Source of the DNA: Polynucleobacter sp. IMCC 30228
GTDB taxonomy: Bacteria; Pseudomonadota; Gammaproteobacteria; Burkholderiales; Burkholderiaceae
Direction of reading: 5' to 3'
DNA: 64,000 bases
Assembly (NCBI RefSeq): GCF_021395205.1
Contig: NZ_JAJVCS010000004.1
Coordinates: 62,001-126,000, forward strand
Shown: piece after piece, positions 18,179-26,575 of the stretch
How the letters are laid out: the number at the start of each line of letters is the position of its first letter
Numbering within the stretch: the stretch's first letter is position 1
The notes under the pieces: model-generated
What the model was told of the DNA's origin: nothing
The model's database searches: none
Seen by the model: the letters and a program-made list of their open reading frames with translations, nothing else
Made by a program: the position numbers and the translations under genes

Positions 18179-19147
18179 ATGTTAAGAAAGCTAAGTTTTG
18201 CCTTGATTATGGGTTTTCTTGTGTACAACACTGCGGTCATGGCCCAAGGTGTTTATCCTGAGCGGCCAATTAAATTAGTCATTGGCTATCCCCCAGGTGG
18301 CGCAGCTGATTTTGTTGCGCGAATTAGCGCCGATCAAATTTCTAAAGAAATTGGTGTGCCCGTCAATGTTGAGAATAGACCGGGAGTCGGAGGTGCGATC
18401 GCAGCCGATTTAGTAGCCAAAGCGGCGCCCGATGGCTATACGATTTCGATGTCAGGGCCGCATGCGCAAATTAAAGCGCTTTTTCCCAAAATGGCCTTGG
18501 ATCAACAGACCGATTTTATTCCCGTGACTAATCTTGCTAGTGGCTCTATGATTATTTGCGTTAACCCCAATGAGCCTTATAAGAATTTACAAGACTTAAT
18601 TAAATTTGGCAAAGCAAATCCGGGGATTATTTTTAATGCTTCGTCGGGCAATGGTTCCACACCCCATTTAGCCACTGCTTTGTTTGAGGGTGTTACGCAA
18701 GTGAAGTTCACTACTATTCAATTTAAAGGCGGTAGTCCGGCAGCAGTTTCCACCATTGCGGGCAATACACAAGTGATGATTGCAACGCCACCTACAGTAA
18801 TGGGTTTTATCAAAAATGGCACCTTAAGGCCATTGTCGTTAACTTCAGCCAAACCCTCAGCAGCAATTCCAGGAATTCCAAGTGCGGAGGAGAGCGGTTT
18901 AATGGGATATAACTCCACGTTTTCTTATGGCCTTTATTTTCCCGCTGGCACGCCTGCAATCATCGTGAATAAAATGTTTGCAGCGGTCGCTAAAGGTATG
19001 ACCCAAGCTGGCGTTAAACAAAAGTTAGCCTCACAGGGAATGGATTTGGTCTTATCGAAATCACCAGCCCAGTTTCAGGCCACCTTAACAGCAGAAGCGC
19101 CAGCACTAGCTGAGGTAGTGAGGCTATCTGGTGCCAAGGTGGAATAG
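18179..19147 (+). CDS. Bug-family (TctC-like) periplasmic solute-binding protein
   Basis: This 322-residue protein has a signal peptide ending MAQG and the Bug signature YPERPIKLVIGYPPGGAADFVARI, followed by VENRPGVGGAIAADLVAKAAPDGYT. Bug proteins bind carboxylates in the periplasm, sometimes for a tripartite TctAB transporter; no TctA/TctB genes are in this window. The gene closes the CoA-transferase/enoyl-CoA hydratase operon, which suggests the same substrate. Its 3' end faces the NHL-repeat gene 8 bases away. Confidence 0.9.
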   Translation: MLRKLSFALIMGFLVYNTAVMAQGVYPERPIKLVIGYPPGGAADFVARISADQISKEIGVPVNVENRPGVGGAIAADLVAKAAPDGYTISMSGPHAQIKALFPKMALDQQTDFIPVTNLASGSMIICVNPNEPYKNLQDLIKFGKANPGIIFNASSGNGSTPHLATALFEGVTQVKFTTIQFKGGSPAAVSTIAGNTQVMIATPPTVMGFIKNGTLRPLSLTSAKPSAAIPGIPSAEESGLMGYNSTFSYGLYFPAGTPAIIVNKMFAAVAKGMTQAGVKQKLASQGMDLVLSKSPAQFQATLTAEAPALAEVVRLSGAKVE

Positions 19148-19155
19148 CCGATAGA

Positions 19156-20265
19156 CTATTTCACTGCTGTAAAACGTTGGGCCCGCTTACCCGTATCAAC
19201 CTCTGAGGTGTAAACGCTGCCATCTGAGTCGACTGCGATGTTATGCACCCAATGGAAGTCACCAGCATTACGACCGCTGCGACCAAATGAGCCTAATTTT
19301 TCACCAGTCTCACGCACCACAATCGATACTTCATTGTTCGTGCCATCAGCAATTAAAATATATTTCTGACTCGCATCAGAAGGTATTAAATCCCAGACTG
19401 ATCCAGATCCCCGTGTATCGGTATCAAAAGCCATTTCACGAATAAATTTACCGTTCTTTTCAAATACTTGTATCCGATTATTGGCGCGATCACAAACAAA
19501 TACCGTGTTATCTTTCATTAAGCGAACGCAGTGCACTGGGTTAGCAAATTGGGGTGATTTAGGATTAAAGTTTGGTATTTTTTCATCGGTCGGCACATTT
19601 CCATAGGCACCCCAATGGCGCTTATATTCCCCCGTATTGGCATCGACCACAATAATGCGTTGATTGAGGTAGCCATCTGCAATATATAATTCATTAGCGA
19701 CCGGATCAAGGTTCATATGCGCAGGGCGGCCTAATTGAGTTGGATGATTGCTGCCTAAACTTTTTCCTGGCGAGCCAATTTGCAGTAAAAATTTGCCAGT
19801 CGAGGTAAATTTGAGCAGCATATGGTCGCTGGCATCATTACCACCAATCCAGACGTTCCCTGTGGGGTCAATATAAATTCCATGTTCATTTTTTGGCCAA
19901 TCATAGCCAGCTCCCGCACCACCCCAGGCTTGAATTAAGTTCCCCTTTTTATCAAATTCCAAAACAGGAGGAGCAGGCACACAACATTTAGAGCGCTTTG
20001 GATCTAGAGTTGCACCACGTTCATCCTCGGTTGTCGTGCGTGGCCGATGAATAAGCCAAATATGATCATTTTTATCGGTTGCTATACCGGCTACTTGTCC
20101 CAAAATCCAATTGTTAGGTAGGGGCTTGGGCCAATAGGGATCAACTTGGTAACGTGGGCCTTTAGCCGCTCCCTCAACTCGCCCTGTACTTTGCGCCTGC
20201 ACCAATGAAGTAGTGAGGAGGCCCAGCAACAATACCAAGAAATAATTACGCATTGCATTAAACAT
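19156..20265 (-). CDS. Secreted NHL-repeat beta-propeller (peptidyl-amidating-lyase-like)
   Basis: A 369-residue protein with a signal peptide (ending VQAQ) and a series of NHL-type blades; repeated patterns such as DPTGNVWIGG, DPVANELYIADGYLNQRI, VFVCDRANNRIQVF and DSDGSVYTSEVDTGKRAQRF mark them. Such proteins are commonly annotated as peptidyl-alpha-hydroxyglycine alpha-amidating lyase-like, but a lyase activity should not be assumed in a bacterium. A cysteine pair in KRSKCCVPAPP is unusual. It lies 12 bases after a secreted cupin gene and is probably cotranscribed with it. Confidence 0.8.
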   Translation of the reverse strand: MFNAMRNYFLVLLLGLLTTSLVQAQSTGRVEGAAKGPRYQVDPYWPKPLPNNWILGQVAGIATDKNDHIWLIHRPRTTTEDERGATLDPKRSKCCVPAPPVLEFDKKGNLIQAWGGAGAGYDWPKNEHGIYIDPTGNVWIGGNDASDHMLLKFTSTGKFLLQIGSPGKSLGSNHPTQLGRPAHMNLDPVANELYIADGYLNQRIIVVDANTGEYKRHWGAYGNVPTDEKIPNFNPKSPQFANPVHCVRLMKDNTVFVCDRANNRIQVFEKNGKFIREMAFDTDTRGSGSVWDLIPSDASQKYILIADGTNNEVSIVVRETGEKLGSFGRSGRNAGDFHWVHNIAVDSDGSVYTSEVDTGKRAQRFTAVK

Positions 20266-20277
20266 GATTATTTTTCT

Positions 20278-20889
20278 TTAACGTGAAGCAGGTTTGGATA
20301 AATACTCTTTTGATTGTGCAGCGCTTTTCAGTGGCGTGACTTTATCAGGGTCAAAGCGGATCATCAGGTAATTAATGTGATCATCAATTTTAGTAAACCA
20401 ATGCCCAGTACCAGCTGGAATGACAACAACATCACCTGCCTTCAGGTTATGGGCTTCACCATTCAGAATTTCAGTGCCATTATTGCCGGGACCGTTAAAC
20501 TCAACTACGGTTTTTTGGGTAGCCGGGCGGCGCTGGCGATTCGTAATATCGGGACCAAGTACTAAAGTTCCCGAGCCGGAGATGATGTGATAGACCTCAC
20601 TAATTTGATCATGCTCGGCCACAGAGTCGGGAGCTGGTTTATCTAGTTTGCCCCTGTAGACCATGCCAATTCCGACATTAGCTTTACCGATATTAATATC
20701 GCGTACTTGTTGATCAATATGCTTTTCAGCAAGTGCTTTTTTTGTGTAAGCATCTAACTCAGCAACTGGAATATAAGTACCAGGACACATATAGCAAGTT
20801 GGCTGTGGATCAGTTGGGTTGACCTTAGGCTGCGCTAGAGCAATACTGCTAATTCCAATAATAGCCAAAAAGCTAATAATCAATTTCAT
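20278..20889 (-). CDS. Secreted cupin-domain protein
   Basis: A 203-residue protein with a signal peptide (about 1-19, ending ALAQ) and a single cupin domain: EVYHIISGSGTLVLGPD as motif 1 and GDVVVIPAGTGHWFTKI as motif 2, with metal-capable histidines. A CYMCPG segment near residues 32-37 has two cysteines. It precedes the NHL-propeller gene and follows the ThDP enzyme gene, all reading leftward. This placement suggests a periplasmic step in the same catabolic route, but the substrate is not evident. Confidence 0.78.
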   Translation of the reverse strand: MKLIISFLAIIGISSIALAQPKVNPTDPQPTCYMCPGTYIPVAELDAYTKKALAEKHIDQQVRDINIGKANVGIGMVYRGKLDKPAPDSVAEHDQISEVYHIISGSGTLVLGPDITNRQRRPATQKTVVEFNGPGNNGTEILNGEAHNLKAGDVVVIPAGTGHWFTKIDDHINYLMIRFDPDKVTPLKSAAQSKEYLSKPASR

Positions 20890-20905
20890 GCTTGTCCCCT
20901 AAATG

Positions 20906-20928
20906 AACGGCTTAGTGCCGTTTTTATT
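20906..20928 (+). terminator. Hairpin with T-tail on plus strand, in the cupin leader
   Basis: The arms AACGGC (20906-20911) and GCCGTT (20917-20922) form a perfect 6-bp stem with a 5-base loop, followed by a T-rich run. It reads as an intrinsic terminator only on the plus strand, opposite to the genes on both sides. On the minus strand it is a hairpin in the leader of the cupin gene, about 17 bases before its ATG. Confidence 0.45.
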
Positions 20929-20965
20929 AATTATGAACAGCTTTATTGATTTTCGCCTATTAGGG

Positions 20966-22663
20966 CTAACCCATCCATTGACTAACTGGCGCTTGCGCGT
21001 CTTGTAAGGGTTGGGAAATGATGTCGATAAGCGTTGGTTCATCACTAGCAATGGCCTCTTTCATGACGGCCTCTAATTTGAGTGGGTCCTCTACCCGCCA
21101 GGATTTAATGCCATAGGCTGCAGCAACTTTAGCGTGATCAGTGCGATTGAAATCGACCGAAAAGTAGCGCTGGTCATAGCCTGATTTTTGACTTGCTTTA
21201 ATCCATCCATATACTGAATTAGAAATGACAATCATCAGCAAGGGCAGTTTATAGCGAGTAATAGTTTCTAATTCACCAACAGTAAAACCAAAACTACCAT
21301 CACCCATTACCGCAACGCATTTTGCATTCGGTCGACCAATGACTGCACCAATGGCAGCGGACATGGCAAAACCAAGCGCCCCTTGCGCACGGTTGGTAAT
21401 GAAATGACGGCCAGCCACATCAGCTTGAAAATAAGCGGAAAAGTAGGGGCAAGGTGTGCCTGGGTCAGCGCACACAATAGCATCGCTGGGTAATAAGCGA
21501 TTTAAGGTATGCACAATACGCTCTGGAAGAATTGGAGTTTCTTTAGCGCTAGCCAATTTTAAAAAAGGTAGCATTTTTTCTTCTTTGGCTTTGCTGACAA
21601 CCGCCTTACCATCGACACAGCTTTGGCGCCGACTAGAGAGGTTAGCTTGAATAGATACAAACAACTGTTCTAGAGTTAATTTAGCATCACCTACCAAACC
21701 AACAGCAGTAGGGTAGTTAGCGCCAATAGTTTCAGGATCAACATCTAGGTGAATGATGGTTGTATTTTTATTGGGGAAGCGCCAATTTTCGGTGGTGGTG
21801 GAGCCTGCTCGGCAAGAGATAAAAAAAACTAAATCAGCAGCACTGACTACAGCGCGTGTAGCCATCACGCCACCATTGGCACCAACCACACCAGCATTGA
21901 GGGGGTGCGTACCCGCTAAGCTACCTTGACCACTGACGGTAGTACAAAGAGGAATATTGAGAAGCTCAACAAGGCTTTGCAAAATTGCTTCAGCGCCAGA
22001 ATTAATTACTCCGCCGCCGCAAATGATGACAGGATATTGTGCTTGGAGGATCAGTTCAGCGGCCCGCTCAAGATCGCTTGCATTGGCTACAAAACGTTGT
22101 GCCGGATAAATACTGTTTTCTGTTTGTGCCCAAATATCGCTAACTGAAACAGGATGTTTTTGTACATCATGCGGTAAACAAATATGAGCTGCCCCAGGTC
22201 GACCTGTTGTCATCGCACGAAAGGCATTACGTACGACCGAGGGAATTTGTTCTGCTAAGTCGATGGTGGCATTCCATTTTGTTAGTGGCTGATAAAGCGC
22301 TTGCTGGTTGAGTTCTGTCAGTGGGTATTTACCGCGCGAAGTAACCGGTACATCAGAGGTAATCCCCAAAATGGGAATTGATGATTCATTGGCTTCAAGT
22401 AAGGCTGGGAGTAGATAGGTTGCTCCGCCACCGCTGGGCCCTTCACAGACACCTACTTTACCTGTTACCCGGGCATAGGCGTCAGCCATATACCCAGCAC
22501 TACGTTCATCGCGTGTGAGTATATGTGCCATACCATGATCAAGCCGCTGCAAGGCATCGTAAAAAGGTAACGACGTATCTCCACATAAGCCAAAAATATG
22601 TTTGACCTGATAGGCCTCAAGCATTCTTACTAGGGCTTCAGCGCCCGTTAATTGATTGGCCAT
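20966..22663 (-). CDS. Thiamine diphosphate-dependent enzyme, acetolactate-synthase-like
   Basis: A 565-residue ThDP enzyme with the three-domain layout of the acetolactate synthase/oxalyl-CoA decarboxylase superfamily. The proton-relay glutamate is Glu53 in TRDERSAGYMADAYAR; the ThDP-Mg motif runs from GDGSFGFTVGELE (about residue 455) to VISNSVYG. No separate regulatory subunit is nearby, which argues against a biosynthetic acetolactate synthase. It is more likely a decarboxylase or lyase in the surrounding organic-acid pathway. It lies two bases downstream of a Bug gene in the same direction. Confidence 0.85.
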   Translation of the reverse strand: MANQLTGAEALVRMLEAYQVKHIFGLCGDTSLPFYDALQRLDHGMAHILTRDERSAGYMADAYARVTGKVGVCEGPSGGGATYLLPALLEANESSIPILGITSDVPVTSRGKYPLTELNQQALYQPLTKWNATIDLAEQIPSVVRNAFRAMTTGRPGAAHICLPHDVQKHPVSVSDIWAQTENSIYPAQRFVANASDLERAAELILQAQYPVIICGGGVINSGAEAILQSLVELLNIPLCTTVSGQGSLAGTHPLNAGVVGANGGVMATRAVVSAADLVFFISCRAGSTTTENWRFPNKNTTIIHLDVDPETIGANYPTAVGLVGDAKLTLEQLFVSIQANLSSRRQSCVDGKAVVSKAKEEKMLPFLKLASAKETPILPERIVHTLNRLLPSDAIVCADPGTPCPYFSAYFQADVAGRHFITNRAQGALGFAMSAAIGAVIGRPNAKCVAVMGDGSFGFTVGELETITRYKLPLLMIVISNSVYGWIKASQKSGYDQRYFSVDFNRTDHAKVAAAYGIKSWRVEDPLKLEAVMKEAIASDEPTLIDIISQPLQDAQAPVSQWMG

Positions 22664-22665
22664 AA

Positions 22666-23658
22666 TTAGTCATCCAGTTTTAACTGGGTTGTTTTAACAA
22701 ATTGGCCCCAACGGTCAAATTCCGTTTTAGTGTAGCGATCTAAACTCGGCCCATCCGATGCCAAGACGTCAAAACCACCTTGAGTTAATTTGGCTTTAAT
22801 TTCAGGGTCATTTAAAACTGCTTGAAAATCAGCCGTCAGTTTTTTTAGAATCGCTGGTGAAGTGTCAGCAGGGGCAAAAATACCAATCCAGGAGTAGGCT
22901 TCAAAATTAGGGTAGCCTGATTCAGCAACGGTAGGCGTTTGGGGTAACTCAGGTAATCTGCGCGAACCAGTGACGGCCAAGGGCTTTAACTTGTCCGCCT
23001 GTATTTGCCCCTTCAGAGCTGCATAACTAAGTAAAGTAAGGCTAGCAGTATTACTGACTACAGCTTGAATAGCTGGTCCACCGCCGCCATAAGGAACATG
23101 TAAAACAAAAATACCAAATTTCCGTTTGATATCTTCCATGGCCAATTGATTTAATGAGCCAACTCCAGTTGAGGCATAACTATATGCACCTGGTTTTTTT
23201 CTAGCCGCTTCAATAAAACCCGCTAAATTATTTGCTGGTACTGATGGGTTAGCTGCAATGACCAATGGAAAGCGCACCAATAAACTCACCCCAACAAAAT
23301 CTTTAAAGGTGTCATAAGGTAATTTAGGCTTAACAATGGGATTAATCGCATGATTATCAAAACTAACTAATAGCGTATTACCATCAGCGGGTGAGCGGGC
23401 CACATGTTGGGTCGCAATTTGGCTAGCAGCTCCTGCGCGATTTTCAATCACTACTGGTTTGCCAATCCGCTCGGATAATTTAGTTTGAATCGTACGTGCG
23501 GTAATATCAGTGCTACCACCAGGGGGGAATGGCACCACCAAGACCAAAGGTTTATCAACTTGGGCATAGGCGGCGCAGACTATCAATAAGGTGCTAGCAA
23601 AAATTGAAAATCGGCTGAGTAAGCTAAATGAAGGCAAGAATAGAGATAAATAGGTCAT
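22666..23658 (-). CDS. Bug-family (TctC-like) periplasmic solute-binding protein
   Basis: A second Bug protein, 330 residues from the start chosen here. The signal peptide ends AAYAQ and the mature part opens KPLVLVVPFPPGGSTDITAR, then VIENRAGAASQIATQHVARSP. I choose the ATG ending at 23658 because a normal signal peptide follows it and AGGG lies upstream; the reading frame stays open to 23757 but the added 33 residues do not look like an export signal. It heads the leftward unit with the ThDP enzyme, cupin and NHL-propeller genes. Confidence 0.88.
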   Translation of the reverse strand: MTYLSLFLPSFSLLSRFSIFASTLLIVCAAYAQVDKPLVLVVPFPPGGSTDITARTIQTKLSERIGKPVVIENRAGAASQIATQHVARSPADGNTLLVSFDNHAINPIVKPKLPYDTFKDFVGVSLLVRFPLVIAANPSVPANNLAGFIEAARKKPGAYSYASTGVGSLNQLAMEDIKRKFGIFVLHVPYGGGGPAIQAVVSNTASLTLLSYAALKGQIQADKLKPLAVTGSRRLPELPQTPTVAESGYPNFEAYSWIGIFAPADTSPAILKKLTADFQAVLNDPEIKAKLTQGGFDVLASDGPSLDRYTKTEFDRWGQFVKTTQLKLDD

Positions 23659-23774
23659 GAAATAAAGCCCTGAAAGGTAGTTAAAGGGAGACGAGGCATT
23701 AGTATGCGCTATATTGAACTGAAATCCCATTCCTTCATGAGACACGCCATACAGCAAAAACCTATAATTTACAA

Positions 23775-24096
23775 ATGGAAATAGCCGATCAAATTTTCTT
23801 TCTAGTTTTTGCTCTGCTCTCCTTAACTTTCCTATTAAGTTATTTGTGGCAATTTAATTTTAGTAAATGAATTAACTAATTACAACCTACTAATTAGCAT
23901 TGCGCTTTATACACTTTGTTGTTTGTGTTTCGCTTTAGCGCCTTGGATCAATCGATTTTTATTAACTATCGCTAATGTTGCTTATGTTGCTGCTAACATA
24001 GCGCTCGTCATTTTATATGCCAACTGGAATAATCAGCAATTTTCTCGACGAGCTATCGTCTTGTTTTGGTTTATCCCAATACAGTGGGTTATGTAA
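23775..24096 (+). pseudogene. Frameshifted and truncated membrane-protein remnant
   Basis: ATG 23775 opens a 31-codon reading (a hydrophobic helix, MEIADQIFFLVFALLSLTFL) that stops at 23868-23870. The next frame, one base on, continues without a start codon from about 23847 to 24096 and encodes further membrane helices (NELTNYNLLISIALYTLCC, APWINRFLLTIANVAYVAAN). Together they read as the N-terminal membrane part of one protein broken by a single-base shift, perhaps a membrane sensor. No downstream signalling domain is present. The coding quality in both frames is good, so the decay looks recent. Confidence 0.6.
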
Positions 24097-24425
24097 ATGT
24101 AAAAATTCAGATTATCGAAAATGGCGTGCCGACGATAGTGGTTAACACAACACCTACCAATGGGTTTAACTTTAAAGTGCCCGATGCCTTAATTGCGCGG
24201 CCCACCGAAACAGGCACTGTCTCAACTGCTGGAGCGGGAACGGTCGTTACAGCAGTGATGGCCGATGGATCTCCCATGCCTGGGTGGCTTAAATTTAATC
24301 CTGACACCAAAACTTTCTCAGCAGATAAAGCCCCTGAAGGCTTGCAGTCACTGCAAGTTAAAGTACAAACGATGCAGGGTGATAACGTCGTAGGTGAAAC
24401 AACGCTGACGCTAAATACCAAATAG
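24066..24425 (+). pseudogene. C-terminal Ig-like fragment of a large surface protein
   Basis: An open frame of 119 codons from a weak TTG start encodes a piece resembling the Ig-like domains that end giant repetitive adhesins: IIENGVPTIVVNTTP, then ADGSPMPGWLKFNPDTKTF and a closing strand GETTLTLNTK. There is no signal peptide, membrane anchor or ribosome site. It overlaps the end of the membrane-protein remnant in another frame. It is best read as the 3' relic of a much longer gene left after a deletion, though a small expressed protein cannot be excluded. Confidence 0.55.
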
Positions 24426-24464
24426 CTCTCAGCATTTTTTATCAAACGCGGATAGAATTCCGCA

Positions 24465-25556
24465 ATGCGATATTTTGCTGTCCAAGCTCAACCCATAGTA
24501 CTCATAGCAATCTCTCTTGCTATTGCTCTGGGTACGGTGGAATTAGCATATCGCACCATTTATAGCGACCGTGTTAGTACGAATTCAGGCAAAAGCAATC
24601 GCTACATGTTGTTTGGTTCATCTAGCGGTGGTAGCGCCTTTCAAAACTTAGACACTATCTTTACCTATAAACCCAACTCAACAATTCGTGCTGAAGCATT
24701 TTATGACGTTAACAATAATTTAAGCAAAGAATATGGCTATGAATTTAAAACTAATAATTTAGGCTTAGTGCAAGGTCAAGATATTGACCTTAATAAAGAT
24801 AGCTTATTGTTATTAGGCGATTCCTTTACTGAAGGACAGGGGGCAAGCCCTTGGTTTGAGCGATTAGTACACACCAAGCCAAATGGACTGCAACTGATTA
24901 ATGGCGGCCTTTTAGGCACGGGGTTTGAGCAATGGGGCTTATTGCATGACCACCTGATTAAAACAGGTGTAAAGGTCAAAAAAGTCGCGGTCATTTTTAT
25001 TTCTGATGATTATCGCAGGACGGTTTGGAATTTTCCCGCTAAGGTGATTGCCTGTTTAAGCAAGATTGAAAATTGCGTGGGCGATGAGGGATATTTTCCC
25101 ATTTCCCCAGACCAGGAATTGAAGTCCTTTTTGCAAAAAATGCAAGATTTTCGTACTCAGGAATATGCGATTAAAGATGCGCGGCAATCCGAAAAATGGA
25201 TCAGGCGCTATTTATCCTCGGTGCATCATGCTTGGGAATTTACTAAACAGAATTTCCAAATTCATTTTCGTAGCAAAAGCCCAGAAGTGATTGAGCAACT
25301 GACAAAAAAATACGGCGACGGTATGATTTTTATTCACTTACCCACTAAGGATGAGATTCTGGCAGGCAACCAGCCTGATGATTTAGGTCTATTGGCTCGT
25401 GAGCACATTCAGCAGCAGGGTGGAAAGTGGGTCGATGGGTTTTCACAATGTGGGTTAGGGACTGCTGATTTCCATCTCAATGATCCCCATCCAAATGAGC
25501 AGGGCTATGCCAAGATTGAAAAATGCGTGAAGCAGGCGCTTGTTGCATTGCAATAA
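24465..25556 (+). CDS. SGNH/GDSL-like hydrolase, membrane-anchored
   Basis: A 363-residue protein with one N-terminal membrane segment (about residues 8-27) and a periplasmic domain with SGNH-fold motifs: block I LLLLGDSFTEGQG (Ser nucleophile near residue 119), GGLLGTGFEQWG as a block II-like glycine region, and DPHPNEQGYAKI as the block V Asp-x2-His. Such proteins de-acylate or O-acetylate glycans or lipids; the substrate here is unknown. Upstream bases form a short hairpin (GCGGA 24448, TCCGC 24459) ending at the start codon, and no good ribosome site is seen. Confidence 0.72.
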   Translation: MRYFAVQAQPIVLIAISLAIALGTVELAYRTIYSDRVSTNSGKSNRYMLFGSSSGGSAFQNLDTIFTYKPNSTIRAEAFYDVNNNLSKEYGYEFKTNNLGLVQGQDIDLNKDSLLLLGDSFTEGQGASPWFERLVHTKPNGLQLINGGLLGTGFEQWGLLHDHLIKTGVKVKKVAVIFISDDYRRTVWNFPAKVIACLSKIENCVGDEGYFPISPDQELKSFLQKMQDFRTQEYAIKDARQSEKWIRRYLSSVHHAWEFTKQNFQIHFRSKSPEVIEQLTKKYGDGMIFIHLPTKDEILAGNQPDDLGLLAREHIQQQGGKWVDGFSQCGLGTADFHLNDPHPNEQGYAKIEKCVKQALVALQ

Positions 25557-25641
25557 TTTCTTCAATATTACTCAAGAGTTCAGCAGACATTTTTCCCTAA
25601 ATGTAGCTATGATTGAGTATCAATTTATTTAAGGACTTACT

Positions 25642-26070
25642 ATGAAAATGATTTCTAAAATTCTCGTTATTTGCACGTTACTTTTTGCAGGTTCCGCTTT
25701 TGCAGCAAATGAAGTAAAAATGACTGCAGATCTCAGTGGTGCGCAAACAGTACCTCCCGTCAAGACTGCGGGCAAAGGCGCGGCAACCGTGATGTTCAAT
25801 AAAGATAACAACGAATTGTCTTGGACGGTAACTTATTCAGGTCTTTCTGGTCCTGCTACGATGGGCCACTTTCATGGTCCAGCCGCAGTAGGAGCGAATG
25901 CAGGTGTAGTAGTTCCCTTTCAAGGTAGTGTAGAAAGTCCAATTAAGGGGAAGGCTACGATTACTGCTGATCAGGCAAAAAATTTATTAGCCGGCATGTG
26001 GTACATCAATATTCACACCAAAGAAAACCCAGGCGGTGAAATACGTGGACAGGTCACTGTAGCTAAATAA
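25642..26070 (+). CDS. Secreted CHRD-domain protein
   Basis: A 142-residue protein made of a signal peptide (about 1-21, ending AFAA) and one CHRD domain, seen in LSGAQTVPPVKTAGKGAATV, GHFHGPAAVGANAGVVVPF and the closing NPGGEIRGQVTVAK. The domain was first defined in chordin, and its function in bacteria is not established. An AAGGA ribosome site is well placed before ATG 25642. It ends 44 bases before the molybdo-hydroxylase operon, so it may or may not be cotranscribed. Confidence 0.88.
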   Translation: MKMISKILVICTLLFAGSAFAANEVKMTADLSGAQTVPPVKTAGKGAATVMFNKDNNELSWTVTYSGLSGPATMGHFHGPAAVGANAGVVVPFQGSVESPIKGKATITADQAKNLLAGMWYINIHTKENPGGEIRGQVTVAK

Positions 26071-26114
26071 AGAATATCAAAAGAAATAAATAAAGCCTAA
26101 AAAAAGGAAATAGT

Positions 26115-26564
26115 GTGATTACATTAAATGTTAATGGTAAAAAAATGAGTGTGGACGTTGATCCTAGTACGCCTTTACTTTGGGTTCTGCGTGAACAACT
26201 CGACCTTACTGGGACAAAATATGGCTGTGGTATTGGCCAGTGTGGGTCTTGCACTATTTTGTTTGAAGGGCAGGCTTTGCGGAGTTGCATGTTACCGGTC
26301 AGTGCTGCTGCTGGTAAAAAAATAGAAACCATTGAAAGCTTAGAAAAGAATGGCCAGCTCAGCAAAATTCAGCAAGCCTGGGTTGACAATCAAGTTCCTC
26401 AATGTGGGTATTGCCAGTCGGGCATGGTCATGGCCACTACGGCATTGTTGCGTAAAAATCCGAAACCAACTGATGCTCAAATTGACGCTGCTATCACGAA
26501 TATTTGTCGGTGCGGCACCTTCCAAGAAGTACGTACTGCAATTCATGCTGTTGCTAAAGCTTAA
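26115..26564 (+). CDS. [2Fe-2S] subunit of a xanthine-dehydrogenase-family molybdo-hydroxylase
   Basis: A 149-residue small subunit of the isoquinoline 1-oxidoreductase/aldehyde dehydrogenase type. It carries two [2Fe-2S] clusters: plant-ferredoxin-type ligands Cys38, Cys43, Cys46 and Cys58, and the four-helix domain ligands Cys97, Cys100, Cys131 and Cys133. It passes electrons from the molybdenum subunit encoded next. The start is GTG 26115 with AAGGA upstream. It lacks its own signal and would be exported bound to the Tat-signal-bearing large subunit. Confidence 0.92.
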   Translation: MITLNVNGKKMSVDVDPSTPLLWVLREQLDLTGTKYGCGIGQCGSCTILFEGQALRSCMLPVSAAAGKKIETIESLEKNGQLSKIQQAWVDNQVPQCGYCQSGMVMATTALLRKNPKPTDAQIDAAITNICRCGTFQEVRTAIHAVAKA

Positions 26565-26575
26565 GGGGCTGATTA

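Noticed and set aside
19139..19164. Hairpin over the two convergent stop codons of the Bug and NHL genes as a bidirectional terminator
   Set aside because: The 9-bp stem has one wobble pair and no T-run on either strand.
20966..22663. Biosynthetic acetolactate synthase (ilvB) call
   Set aside because: No ilvN or ilvC is adjacent and the gene sits between Bug and cupin genes, so a catabolic ThDP enzyme is more likely.
25612..25624. FNR-like dyad ATTGAGTATCAAT before the CHRD gene
   Set aside because: The half-sites are three bases apart and lack the fifth bases of the consensus, so spacing is wrong for FNR; kept only as a short palindrome.
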